From positions 4,804,001-4,868,000 of the forward strand of contig NZ_AP018448.1 of assembly GCF_030294945.1 (NCBI RefSeq): 64,000 bases of DNA, written 5' to 3'. The first letter of the stretch is position 1. Every line of letters begins with the position of its first letter. The stretch comes from Streptomyces graminofaciens (GTDB taxonomy: Bacteria; Actinomycetota; Actinomycetes; Streptomycetales; Streptomycetaceae). This document shows positions 49,299 to 57,796 of the stretch, piece after piece. Both the position numbers and the translations under genes were made by a program. The notes under the pieces were generated by a model. It made no database searches and was not told where the DNA came from. It saw only the letters and a program-made list of their open reading frames with translations.

Positions 49299-52200
49299 GT
49301 GCGGGGCTACGAACGCCAGGAGCGAGAGCCGGCGGCTGACGTCGACCACCTCTCTCGGTTCGAGGCCGAGATGGAGCGGCTGAAGACCGAGCGGGAAAAG
49401 GCGATTCAGCACGCCGAGGACCTCGGCTACCAGGTCGAGGTGCTACGCGCCAAGCTGCACGAGGCGCGTCGCACCATCATGTCCCGGCCCGCCTACGACA
49501 GCGGCGGCGACCTCGGGTACCAGGCCGAGCAGATGCTCCGCCAGGCCCAGATGCAGGCCGAGCAGCTGCGCGCCGACGCCGAGCGCGAGCTGAGCCAGGC
49601 CCGGGCGCAGACGCAGCGGATCCTCCAGGAGCACGCCGAGCAGGCCGCCCGCCTCCAGGCGGAGCTGCACCAGGAGGCGGTCACCCGCCGCCAGCAGCTC
49701 GACCAGGAACTGTCCGAGCGCCGCCAGACCGTCGAGTCGCACGTCAACGAGAACGTGGCGTGGGCCGAGCAGCTGCGCGCCCGCAGCGAGTCCCAGGCCC
49801 GCCGGCTCGTCGACGAGTCGCGTGCCGAGGCCGAGCAGGCGCTGGCCGCCGCCCGTGCCGAGGCCGAGCGGCTCACCGCCGAGGCCCGCCAGCGGCTCCA
49901 GAACGACACGGAAACGGCCCGCGCCGAGGCCGACCAGGTGCTGCGCCGGGCCCGTGCCGAGGCCGAGCGGCTGCTGAACGCGGCGTCGACGCAGGCCCAG
50001 GAGGCCACCGACCACGCCGAGCAGCTGCGCTCCTCCTCCGCGACCGAGTCGGACGCCGCCCGCCGCCAGGCCGGTGAGCTGAGCCGGGCCGCCGAGCAGC
50101 GGATGACGGAGGCCGAGTCGGCGCTGCGCGAGGCGCGCGCCGAGGCCGAGAAGCTGGTCACCGAGGCGAAGGAGAACGCGGCCAAGTCGCTCTCCACCGC
50201 CGAGTCGACCAACGAACAGCGCACGCGCACGGCCAAGGAGCAGGTCGCCCGGCTGGTCGAGGAGGCCACGAAGGAGGCCGAGGCCACCAAGGCGTCCGCC
50301 GAGGAAGTCGTCGCGGACGCCAAGGCCAAGGCGGAGAAGATCGTCGCCGAGGCCTCCGAGAAGGCCCGCTCGATCACCGCCGAGGAGTCGGCGTCCCAGC
50401 TCGCCAAGACCGCCAAGACCGCCGAGGACGTGCTGAACAAGGCGTCCGAGGAGGCCAAGAACACCACCAAGGCCGCCGCCGAGGAGGCCGAGCGCATCCG
50501 CGCCGAGGCCGAGGCCGAGGCGGACCGGCTGCGCGCCGAGGCGCACGACCTCGCCGAAGAGCTCAAGGGCACGGCGAAGGACGACACCAAGGAGTACCGC
50601 GCCAAGACGGTCGAACTGCAGGAGGAGGCGCGCCGCCTGCGCGGCGAGGCCGAGCAGCTGCGGGCCGACGCGGTCGCCGAGGGCGAGCGGATCCGGTCCG
50701 AGGCCCGGCGTGAGGCCGTCCAGCAGATCGAGGAGGCGGCCAAGACCGCCGAGGAACTGCTCGCCAAGGCCCGGACGGACGCCGACGAGCTGCGCCAGAC
50801 GGCCACGACGGACAGCGAGAAGGTCCGTACGGAGGCCATCGAGCGCGCCTCGACGCTGCGCCGCCAGGCCGAGGAGACCCTGGAGCGCACCCGCAAGGAG
50901 GCCGAGCGGCACCGCGCCGAGGCCGCCGAGCAGACCGAGGAGCTGAAGGCCGAGGCCGAGCGCGCCGCCCGTGAGCTGCGCGAGGAGACCGAGCGCGGCG
51001 TCGAGGCCCGCAAGGCGGAGGCCGCCGAGGAGCTGGCCCGGCTGCAGGCCGAGGCCGAGGCCCGCCTCGCGTCCGCCGAGGAGGCGCTCGCCGACGCGCG
51101 CGCGGAGGCCGAGCGGATCCGCCGGGAGACCGCCGAGGAGACGGACCGGCTGCGCGGCGAGGCCGCCGAGCGCATCCGTACGCTCCAGGCGCAGGCCGAC
51201 GCCGAGGTCCAGCGGATGCGGGACGAGGCCGCCGCCGACGCGTCCACGTCCCGCGCCGAGGGCGAGGCCATCGCCGTACGTCTGCGGTCGGAGGCCGCGG
51301 CCGAGGCGGAGCGGCTGAAGTCGGAGGCGCAGGACACCGCCGACCGGGTGCGGGCGGAGGCCCAGGCCGCGGCCGAGCGGCTCGCCACGGAGGCCTCCCA
51401 GGCGCTGGCCGCCGCGCAGGAGGAGGCGGCCCGGCGTCGCCGCGAGGCCGAGGAGCTGCTCGGTTCGGCCCGGCAGGAGGCCGACCAGGAGCGCGAGCGG
51501 GCCCGCGAGCAGAGCGAGGAGCTGCTGGCCTCGGCGCGCAAGCGCGTGGAGGAGGCCGAGACCGAGGCCGTACGGCTGGTCGAGGAGGCCGAGCGGCGGG
51601 CCATGGAGATGGTGTCGGCCGCCGAGCAGCACGCTCAGCAGGTACGGGACTCCGTGGCGGGGCTGCACGAGCAGGCCCAGGAGGAGATCGCCGGGCTGCG
51701 CAACGCCGCGGACCACGCGGCGGAGCGTACGCGCCGGGAGGCCGAGGAGGAGTCGGACCGGGTCCGCTCCGACGCCTACGCCGAGCGGGAGCGGGCCACC
51801 GAGGACGCCAACCGGGTGCGCCGCGAGGCCCGGGACGAGACGGACGCCGCCAAGGCGCTCGCCGAGCGCACGGTCGGGGAGGCCATCGCCGAGGCGGAGC
51901 GGATCCGTTCCGACGCGGCCGGGCACGCCCAGCGGGTGCGCACCGAGGCCTCGGACACCATCGCGCGGGCCGACCAGGACGCCTCGCGCACCCGGGCGGA
52001 GGCCCGCGAGGACGCCAACCGCATGCGGTCGGACGCGGCGACGCAGGCCGACACCCTGATCACGGAGGTCACCGCCGAGGCCGAGCGCCTGACGCGGGAG
52101 ACCAACGAGGAGGCCGAGCGCGTACGGGCCGAGTCCGTCGCCAAGGCCGAGCGGCTGATCGGCGAGGCGACCGACGACGCCGAGCGGCTGCGTGCCGAGG

Positions 52201-53150
52201 CCGCCGAGACGGTGGGCTCCGCCCGGCAGCACGCCGAGCGGGTGCGCGCCGACGCCGAGCGGGCACGTGCCGAGGCGGAGGTGGAGGCCGACCGGCTCAT
52301 GTCGGTGGCGCGCGACGAGGCCGACCGCACCCTGGACGAGGCCCGCAATGACGCCAACAAGCGGCGCTCCGAGGCCGCCGAGCAGGTCGACAAGCTCATC
52401 ACGGAGACCGCGGCCGAGGCCGACAAGCTGCTCACCGAATCGCAGTCGCAGGCCCTGAAGACCACCGCGGACGCCGAGGCGCAGGCCGACTCCATGGTGG
52501 GCGCGGCCCGCAAGGAGGCCGACCGGCTGGTCGGGGAGGCGACCGTCGAGGGCAACTCCCTGGTGGAGAAGGCCCGTACGGACGCCGACGAGCTGCTGAT
52601 CGGCGCGCGCCGGGACGCGACGGCCATCAGGGAGCGCGCCGAGGAGCTGCGCGACCGCATCACCTCGGAGATCGAGGCGCTGCACGAGCGGGCCCGCCGC
52701 GAGGCCGCCGAGACGATGAGGACGACCGGCGACCGCTGCGACGCGCTGATCAAGGCGTCCGAGGAGCAGTTGGAGAAGGCGACGGCGAAGGCCAAGGAGA
52801 TCGTCTCCGAGGCAAATTCCGAGGCGGGCAAGGTCCGGATCGCCGCCGTGAAGAAGGCGGAGGGTCTCCTGAAGGAGGCCGAGCAGAAGAAGTCCACGCT
52901 CGTCCGCGAGGCCGAGGAGCTCAAGGCCGAGGCGATCCGCGAGGCGCGGCGCACGGTCGAGGAGGGCAAGCGCGAGCTGGAGGTGCTGGTCCGGCGCCGC
53001 GAGGACATCAATGCGGAGATTTCCCGTGTCCAGGACGTCCTGGAGGCGTTGGAGTCTTTTGAGGCCCCGTCGAGCGCCAAGGACGGTGGAGTCAAGGCGG
53101 GTGCCGCGGCGGGTGCGACCCGATCGGGTGGCAAGTCGTCAGACGGATAG
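49299..53150 (+). CDS. scy: Scy, polar coiled-coil scaffold of hyphal tips
   Basis: A protein of about 1283 residues that is almost entirely coiled coil. It organises the tip (polarisome) with DivIVA and FilP and helps choose branch sites in S. coelicolor. Residues 1-65 (RGYERQEREPAADVDHLSRFEAEMERLKTEREKAIQHAEDLGYQVEVLRAKL) are the conserved DivIVA-like head. From about 80 to 1210 the sequence is Ala/Glu/Arg with AEAERL, RAEAEA and EEAxRL units, the 51-residue repeat type reported for Scy. The C-terminus ends in a Lys/Ala tail. GTG 49299 is chosen because homologues begin RGYERQE; TTG 49269 is in frame but lacks an RBS. filP follows after 270 bp. Confidence 0.94.
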   Translation: MRGYERQEREPAADVDHLSRFEAEMERLKTEREKAIQHAEDLGYQVEVLRAKLHEARRTIMSRPAYDSGGDLGYQAEQMLRQAQMQAEQLRADAERELSQARAQTQRILQEHAEQAARLQAELHQEAVTRRQQLDQELSERRQTVESHVNENVAWAEQLRARSESQARRLVDESRAEAEQALAAARAEAERLTAEARQRLQNDTETARAEADQVLRRARAEAERLLNAASTQAQEATDHAEQLRSSSATESDAARRQAGELSRAAEQRMTEAESALREARAEAEKLVTEAKENAAKSLSTAESTNEQRTRTAKEQVARLVEEATKEAEATKASAEEVVADAKAKAEKIVAEASEKARSITAEESASQLAKTAKTAEDVLNKASEEAKNTTKAAAEEAERIRAEAEAEADRLRAEAHDLAEELKGTAKDDTKEYRAKTVELQEEARRLRGEAEQLRADAVAEGERIRSEARREAVQQIEEAAKTAEELLAKARTDADELRQTATTDSEKVRTEAIERASTLRRQAEETLERTRKEAERHRAEAAEQTEELKAEAERAARELREETERGVEARKAEAAEELARLQAEAEARLASAEEALADARAEAERIRRETAEETDRLRGEAAERIRTLQAQADAEVQRMRDEAAADASTSRAEGEAIAVRLRSEAAAEAERLKSEAQDTADRVRAEAQAAAERLATEASQALAAAQEEAARRRREAEELLGSARQEADQERERAREQSEELLASARKRVEEAETEAVRLVEEAERRAMEMVSAAEQHAQQVRDSVAGLHEQAQEEIAGLRNAADHAAERTRREAEEESDRVRSDAYAERERATEDANRVRREARDETDAAKALAERTVGEAIAEAERIRSDAAGHAQRVRTEASDTIARADQDASRTRAEAREDANRMRSDAATQADTLITEVTAEAERLTRETNEEAERVRAESVAKAERLIGEATDDAERLRAEAAETVGSARQHAERVRADAERARAEAEVEADRLMSVARDEADRTLDEARNDANKRRSEAAEQVDKLITETAAEADKLLTESQSQALKTTADAEAQADSMVGAARKEADRLVGEATVEGNSLVEKARTDADELLIGARRDATAIRERAEELRDRITSEIEALHERARREAAETMRTTGDRCDALIKASEEQLEKATAKAKEIVSEANSEAGKVRIAAVKKAEGLLKEAEQKKSTLVREAEELKAEAIREARRTVEEGKRELEVLVRRREDINAEISRVQDVLEALESFEAPSSAKDGGVKAGAAAGATRSGGKSSDG

Positions 53151-53154
53151 CGGT

Positions 53155-53424
53155 ATGGGGAAGTTGCGGGTATGTTCCGGCGCCTCACAGCGCGGGGAGT
53201 GTGCCCACAATTCCCGGCACCACTGGACTACAGACACCGATTTGTGCCCGTTCTGTGCTTGCCAGGGCCTCGATGCAAAGATTCGGGCAAGCAATCGGAC
53301 AGCCGGATACGCAAAAGGGGTGTCATTCTCCAGATCAAACGTGCATCTGCTCGATGACACGCCGCTTCGCCCCCTAGGATTCCACCTATCACCTCACCGG
53401 TCTCTTTCGACAGGAACCCCATGA
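53155..53424 (+). CDS. Possible 89-aa Cys/His-rich protein between scy and filP
   Basis: ORF starting MGKLRVCSGASQRGECAHNS with a cluster CAHNSRHHWTTDTDLCPFCACQG: five Cys and three His within about 32 residues, zinc-knuckle-like. It begins 4 nt after the scy stop, and its TGA overlaps the filP ATG (ATGA). Against it, codon usage is unlike neighbouring genes (many A/T third positions), the RBS is poor, and a filP promoter lies in its 3' part. The C-terminal half looks non-coding. Confidence 0.3.
   Translation: MGKLRVCSGASQRGECAHNSRHHWTTDTDLCPFCACQGLDAKIRASNRTAGYAKGVSFSRSNVHLLDDTPLRPLGFHLSPHRSLSTGTP
53376..53420 (+). promoter_or_regulatory. Putative filP promoter and leader
   Basis: TAGGAT (53376-53381) with a TGACAC/GATGAC -35-like sequence 14-16 bp upstream would start a leader of about 33 nt containing AGGAA before the filP ATG. 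It gives filP independent expression from scy. Confidence 0.5.
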
Positions 53425-54359
53425 GCGACACTTCCCCCTACGGCTTCGAGCTTGTGCGGCGTGGGTACGACCGCGCTCAGGTGGACGAACGTATCTCCAA
53501 GCTCGTCTCCGACCGTGACAGCGCTCTCGCCCGCATCACCGCTCTGGAAAAGCGCATCGAGGAGCTCCACCTCGAGACGCAGAACGCCCAGGCCGCGGTC
53601 ACCGACGCCGAGCCGTCGTACGCCGGTCTCGGCGCACGCGTCGAGAAGATCCTCCGCCTCGCCGAGGAAGAGGCGAAGGACCTGCGCGAAGAGGCCCGCC
53701 GGGCGGCCGAGCAGCACCGTGAGCTCGCCGAGTCGGCGGCCCAGCAGGTGCGCAACGACGCGGAGACGTTCGCCGCGGACCGCAAGGCCAAGGCCGAGGA
53801 CGAGGGCGTCCGGATCGTCGAGAAGGCCAAGAGCGACGCGACGCAGCTGCGTCAGGAGGCGCAGAAGGACGCGCAGTCCAAGCGTGAGGAGGCGGACGCC
53901 CTCTTCGAGGAGACCCGCGCCAAGGCCGCGCAGGCCGCCGCCGACTTCGAGACGAACCTGGCGAAGCGTCGCGAGCAGTCCGAGCGCGACCTGGCCTCGC
54001 GTCAGCAGAAGGCCGAGAAGCGTCTGGCCGAGATCGAGCACCGCGCCGAGCAGCTCCGCCTGGAGGCCGAGAAGCTGCGCACGGACGCCGAGCGCCGCGC
54101 CCGCCAGACGGTGGAGACGGCGCAGCGTCAGGCCGAGGACATCGTGGCCGACGCCAACGCCAAGGCCGACCGCATCCGCTCGGAATCCGAGCGCGAGCTG
54201 GCGGCGCTGACGAACCGCCGCGACTCGATCAACGCGCAGCTGACGAACGTGCGCGAGATGCTGGCGACGCTCACGGGTGCGGCGGTGGCCGCGGCCGGCG
54301 CGCCGGTCACGGACGACGAGCCGATCTCTCGCGGGGTTCCGGCTCAGCAGTCCCGGTAA
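53421..54359 (+). CDS. filP: FilP, intermediate-filament-like coiled-coil protein
   Basis: A 312-residue rod protein that forms cytoskeletal filaments behind the hyphal tip and gives cell stiffness in S. coelicolor. The N-terminal head SDTSPYGFELVRRGYDRAQVDERISKLVSDRDSAL resembles the DivIVA/Scy head. Residues about 35-285 are heptad coiled coil with a likely break near 55-70 (NAQAAVTDAEPSYAGLGARV), and the Gly/Ala tail is VAAAGAPVTDDEPISRG. ATG 53421 has AGGAA 5 nt upstream. It lies downstream of scy, as in other streptomycetes, and the two products interact. Confidence 0.94.
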   Translation: MSDTSPYGFELVRRGYDRAQVDERISKLVSDRDSALARITALEKRIEELHLETQNAQAAVTDAEPSYAGLGARVEKILRLAEEEAKDLREEARRAAEQHRELAESAAQQVRNDAETFAADRKAKAEDEGVRIVEKAKSDATQLRQEAQKDAQSKREEADALFEETRAKAAQAAADFETNLAKRREQSERDLASRQQKAEKRLAEIEHRAEQLRLEAEKLRTDAERRARQTVETAQRQAEDIVADANAKADRIRSESERELAALTNRRDSINAQLTNVREMLATLTGAAVAAAGAPVTDDEPISRGVPAQQSR

Positions 54360-54378
54360 CACCACGATCGTTGCCGGT

Positions 54379-54416
54379 CGAGGGCCCGCGTCTCCTTCGG
54401 GGGGTGCGGGCCCTCG
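54379..54416 (+). terminator. filP terminator
   Basis: An 11-bp GC stem (CGAGGGCCCGC and complement) with a 16-nt loop lies 20 nt after the filP stop. Confidence 0.75.
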
Positions 54417-54500
54417 CCGTTGTCATGGCTGCGGGCGATCTTGCCGCTGGGGCCACGGGGGAGGGTGGGCGCGGCGGCGCCCCGTGAGCGCCGGGGCCCG

Positions 54501-54545
54501 TCGTGGGCTTGTCGCGCAGTTCCCCGCGCCCCCGACGGGCTGGAC
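54501..54545 (+). repeat. Dispersed Streptomyces intergenic repeat, copy C (partial)
   Basis: CGTGGGCTTGTCGCGCAGTT followed by CCCCGCGCCCCC matches the first half of copies A and B. The second half (GGGCTGCGCCCC) is missing, replaced by GACGGGCTGG. Confidence 0.65.
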
Positions 54546-54588
54546 CACTCCGGTGGCAGGCGCCCCATGCCCGTCTTAGCGTGGCCGC

Positions 54589-55539
54589 ATGATCGAGCTC
54601 GACGGGCTGACCAAGCGGTACGGCGAGAAGGTGGCGGTCAACAACCTCAGCTTCGCCGTCAGGCCCGGTATCGTCACCGGCTTTCTCGGGCCGAACGGCG
54701 CCGGGAAGTCGACGACCATGCGGATGATTCTCGGGCTCGACCGGCCGACCGCCGGCGATGTGCGGATCGACGGCACGCATTACGACCACCTCAAGGACCC
54801 GCTCACCTACATCGGCGCCCTGCTCGACGCCAAAGCCGTGCACGGCGGACGCAGCGCCTTCAACCATCTGCTGTGCCTCGCCCAGAGCAACGGCATTCCC
54901 CGGGCCCGGGTGGCCGAGGTGCTGGACACGGTCGGGCTGACCTCCGTAGCGCGCAAGAAGGCCAAGGGGTTCTCGCTCGGAATGGGCCAACGGCTCGGGA
55001 TCGCGGGCGCGCTGCTCGGTGATCCGCGGATCCTGATGTTCGACGAACCCGTCAACGGGCTCGACCCCGAGGGCATCCACTGGATCCGCCATCTGATGAA
55101 GTCCCTCGCCGAGCAGGGCCGGACCGTCTTCGTCTCCTCGCACCTGATGAGCGAGATGGCTCTGACCGCCGATCACCTCGTCGTCATCGGGCAGGGCCGG
55201 CTGCTGGCCGACACCTCCATGGCCGACTTCATCCAGCAGAACTCACGGTCGTACGTTCGCATTCGCACCCCGCAGCGGGAGCGGTTTCTCGATGTGCTGC
55301 ACGAGGCGGGGATCACCGTCGTCGAGACGGGCGGGGGTCCGCTCGAAGTGGACGGGGGCAAGCCCGAGCTGATCGGGGAGCTGGCCGCGCGCCACCAGAT
55401 CGTGCTGCATGAGCTGAGCCCTCAACAGGCCTCGCTGGAGGATGCGTTCATGCAGCTCACGGCCGAGTCCGTGGAGTATCACGCACATGCCCAGGATTCG
55501 GGCGACGGATGGGGCGACGGTTGGCAGAGGGAGGTCTGA
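54589..55539 (+). CDS. ABC transporter ATP-binding protein (first pair)
   Basis: A 316-residue ABC ATPase of the CcmA/DrrA-like subfamily: GFLGPNGAGKSTTMRM (Walker A, Lys40), FSLGMGQRLGIAGALLGDP (signature, LGMGQ), ILMFDEPVNGLDPEG (Walker B) and SSHLMSEM (H-loop). A C-terminal domain of about 90 residues follows (SYVRIRTPQRERFLDVLHEAG). TAGCGT ends about 8 nt before ATG 54589 with no SD, so the mRNA is probably leaderless. The permease follows after 3 bp. It is about as similar to the ATPase at 56489 as a recent paralogue. Confidence 0.92.
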   Translation: MIELDGLTKRYGEKVAVNNLSFAVRPGIVTGFLGPNGAGKSTTMRMILGLDRPTAGDVRIDGTHYDHLKDPLTYIGALLDAKAVHGGRSAFNHLLCLAQSNGIPRARVAEVLDTVGLTSVARKKAKGFSLGMGQRLGIAGALLGDPRILMFDEPVNGLDPEGIHWIRHLMKSLAEQGRTVFVSSHLMSEMALTADHLVVIGQGRLLADTSMADFIQQNSRSYVRIRTPQRERFLDVLHEAGITVVETGGGPLEVDGGKPELIGELAARHQIVLHELSPQQASLEDAFMQLTAESVEYHAHAQDSGDGWGDGWQREV

Positions 55540-55542
55540 GTC

Positions 55543-56313
55543 ATGGCCGCGACCCAGGTCGTCCGGTCCGAGTGGACCAAGATCCGGTCGGTGGCGTCCA
55601 CGGTCTGGACGCTCTCCCTCGCCGTGATCGTCACGATCGCACTCGGTGTGCTGATCTCGCTGCTGTCGAAGAACGAGTTCGACAACCTGAGCGCGCGGGA
55701 CCAGCTCTCCTTCGACCCGACGTTCATCAGCTTCGCGGGCATGACACTCGGTCAGCTGGCGATGATCGTGTTCGGGGTGCTGGTCGTGTCGAACGAGTAC
55801 AGCACCGGCATGATCCGGGTCTCGCTGGCCGCCGTACCGCAGCGCGGCACCTTTCTGTTCAGCAAGATCGCCGTCGCCACCGGGCTCGCCTTCGTCGTCG
55901 CCGTCGCCACCAGCTTCGCGACCTTCTTCCTCGGCCAGGCCATGCTCGGCGAGCACAGGGCGTCGATCGGCGACACGGGCGTACTGCGCGCGGTCATCGG
56001 CGGCGGGCTCTACATGACCCTCATCGCCGTCTTCTCCATGGGCGTCGCCACCATGCTGCGCAGCCCGATGCTGTCGCTCGGCATCCTGATGCCGTTCTTC
56101 TTCCTGATCTCCAACATCCTCGGCAACGTCGGCGCCACCAAGAAGGTCGGCCGTTACCTGCCCGACCAGGCCGGCAGCAGAATCATGCAGGTGGTGACCC
56201 CGGTCGACGACGACACACCGTACGGCCCCTGGGGCGGACTCGGGATCATGGCACTGTGGGTGATCGCGGCGCTGCTCGGCGGATATGCCCTGCTGAAGAA
56301 GCGGGACGCGTGA
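55543..56313 (+). CDS. ABC transporter permease (first pair)
   Basis: A 256-residue ABC-2-like permease with six TM segments: VWTLSLAVIVTIALGVLISLL, FAGMTLGQLAMIVFGVLVVSNEY, ATGLAFVVAVATSFATFFLGQAML and IMALWVIAALLGGYALLKKRDA among them. Family motifs near the first TM are VRSEWTKIRSVASTVWTL and NEYSTGMIRVSLAAVPQRG. ATG 55543 has GGGAGG upstream. Operon with the preceding ATPase; substrate unknown, export is usual for this class. Confidence 0.9.
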   Translation: MAATQVVRSEWTKIRSVASTVWTLSLAVIVTIALGVLISLLSKNEFDNLSARDQLSFDPTFISFAGMTLGQLAMIVFGVLVVSNEYSTGMIRVSLAAVPQRGTFLFSKIAVATGLAFVVAVATSFATFFLGQAMLGEHRASIGDTGVLRAVIGGGLYMTLIAVFSMGVATMLRSPMLSLGILMPFFFLISNILGNVGATKKVGRYLPDQAGSRIMQVVTPVDDDTPYGPWGGLGIMALWVIAALLGGYALLKKRDA

Positions 56314-56442
56314 CCACCTCCCTGACCAGCAGAAACGTACATGCCAACGCACTCCCCCTGTGACCTGCGACCTTTTACTTACTCTTGAGCGGAACCGTCA
56401 GCGCCCGGTTAAGCTCCTAACCCTTACGGGGGCGTGCGCCCC

Positions 56443-56470
56443 GACGTCCTGAGACGAGACGTCCTGACAC
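56443..56470. repeat. Direct repeat upstream of the second ABC operon
   Basis: GACGTCCTGAGAC (56443-56455) and GACGTCCTGACAC (56458-56470) differ at one base and are spaced 15 bp. They lie 19-46 bp before the ATPase start, and may be a regulator site or part of the promoter. Confidence 0.6.
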
Positions 56471-56488
56471 GTTCGATGGGTGCGGAGC

Positions 56489-57796
56489 ATGATCGAGGCA
56501 GTCGGCCTGACCAAGCGCTATGGCGCGAAGACGGCCGTGTACAACCTTTCCTTCCAGGTGCGGCCGGGGGCCGTCACCGGCTTCCTCGGGCCCAACGGCT
56601 CGGGCAAGTCGACGACGATGCGCATGATCCTCGGCCTGGACAACCCCACCTCCGGGCAGGTGACGATCGGCGGCTACCCGTACCGCAGGCTGCCGAACGC
56701 CGCCCGTCAGGTCGGTGCCCTGCTCGACGCCAAGGCGGTGCACGGCGGCCGGCACGCCCGTAACCACCTGCTGTCCCTGGCCCAGCTGTCGGGCATCCCG
56801 GCCCGCCGTGTGGACGAGGTACTGGGTGTCGTCGGCCTCCAGGGTGTGGCCAAAAAGCGCTCCAAGGGCTTCTCGCTCGGCATGGGCCAGCGGCTCGGCA
56901 TCGCCGCCGCCCTGCTCGGCGACCCCCAGGTACTGCTGTTCGACGAGCCGGTCAACGGCCTCGACCCCGAGGGCATCCTCTGGGTGCGCAACCTGATGAA
57001 GGCCCTGGCCGCCGAGGGCCGTACGGTCTTCGTCTCCTCGCACCTGATGAGCGAGATGGCGCTGACCGCCGACCACCTGATCGTGATCGGGCGCGGACAG
57101 CTCCTCTCGGACATGAGCATCAAGGACTTCATCTCGGCGAACTCCGCCGACTTCGCGCGCGTCCGGACGCCCGACACCGAGCCGCAGCAGCGCGAGAAGC
57201 TGACGGCCGCGCTGACCGAGGCCGGCGGCCAGGTGCTGCCCGAGCAGGACGGCGCGCTGCGCGTCACCGGTCTGCCGCTGCCCCGCATCAGCGACCTCGC
57301 GCACGACTCCGACGTACGCCTGTGGGAGCTGTCGCCGCACCAGGCCTCGCTGGAGGAGGCGTACATGCGGATGACACAGGCCGCCGTCGACTACCGCTCG
57401 ACCATCGACCAGAAGGCCGGGCTCCAGCAGCCCCTGCCGCCCGGCGCGCAGCCGCCGATGCCGGTGCCGGGGCAGGGCCAGCCGGGGTGGTACGCCCCGC
57501 CGGCCCCGCAGCAGGGCGGCCAGCCGTACGCACCGCCGCAGGGCCAGCCGTACGGCCAGCCCGTGCCGCAGGGACAGCCGCCGGTCGCGCCGGGCCCGTA
57601 CGGGGCTCCGGCGCCCGGTCAGCCGCAGCCGAACCCGTACGCCGCCCAGGCCCCGGCCCCGCAGGCCGCACCGCCGGCCGCGCCCCAGGCCGCCCCGGCA
57701 CAGCCGGCCGCCGCCGCGCCCGCGCCCGTGCCCGCCGCTCCCGCCGCTCCCGCCGCTCCCGCCGCCGACCTGACCAAGCCCGAGGACGCCCGATGA
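56489..57796 (+). CDS. ABC transporter ATP-binding protein with Pro/Gln/Ala-rich tail
   Basis: A 435-residue ABC ATPase. Core at about 1-300: GFLGPNGSGKSTTMRM, FSLGMGQRLGIAAALLGDP, VLLFDEPVNGLDPEG and SSHLMSEM, matching the 54589 gene in order and sequence. Residues about 310-435 are a disordered tail rich in Pro, Gln, Gly and Ala (QPYAPPQGQPYGQP, PAAPAAPAAPAAD). The tail is absent from the paralogue. ATG 56489 fits the paralogue's start; GTG 56480 is also in frame. Its stop overlaps the permease ATG (ATGA). Confidence 0.9.
   Translation: MIEAVGLTKRYGAKTAVYNLSFQVRPGAVTGFLGPNGSGKSTTMRMILGLDNPTSGQVTIGGYPYRRLPNAARQVGALLDAKAVHGGRHARNHLLSLAQLSGIPARRVDEVLGVVGLQGVAKKRSKGFSLGMGQRLGIAAALLGDPQVLLFDEPVNGLDPEGILWVRNLMKALAAEGRTVFVSSHLMSEMALTADHLIVIGRGQLLSDMSIKDFISANSADFARVRTPDTEPQQREKLTAALTEAGGQVLPEQDGALRVTGLPLPRISDLAHDSDVRLWELSPHQASLEEAYMRMTQAAVDYRSTIDQKAGLQQPLPPGAQPPMPVPGQGQPGWYAPPAPQQGGQPYAPPQGQPYGQPVPQGQPPVAPGPYGAPAPGQPQPNPYAAQAPAPQAAPPAAPQAAPAQPAAAAPAPVPAAPAAPAAPAADLTKPEDAR

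Noticed and set aside
49443..52685. Minus-strand ORF of 1080 codons opposite scy
   Set aside because: Leu/Gly-rich antisense of a coiled-coil gene with a repetitive Glu/Ala/Arg codon pattern; no recognisable domain and no RBS.
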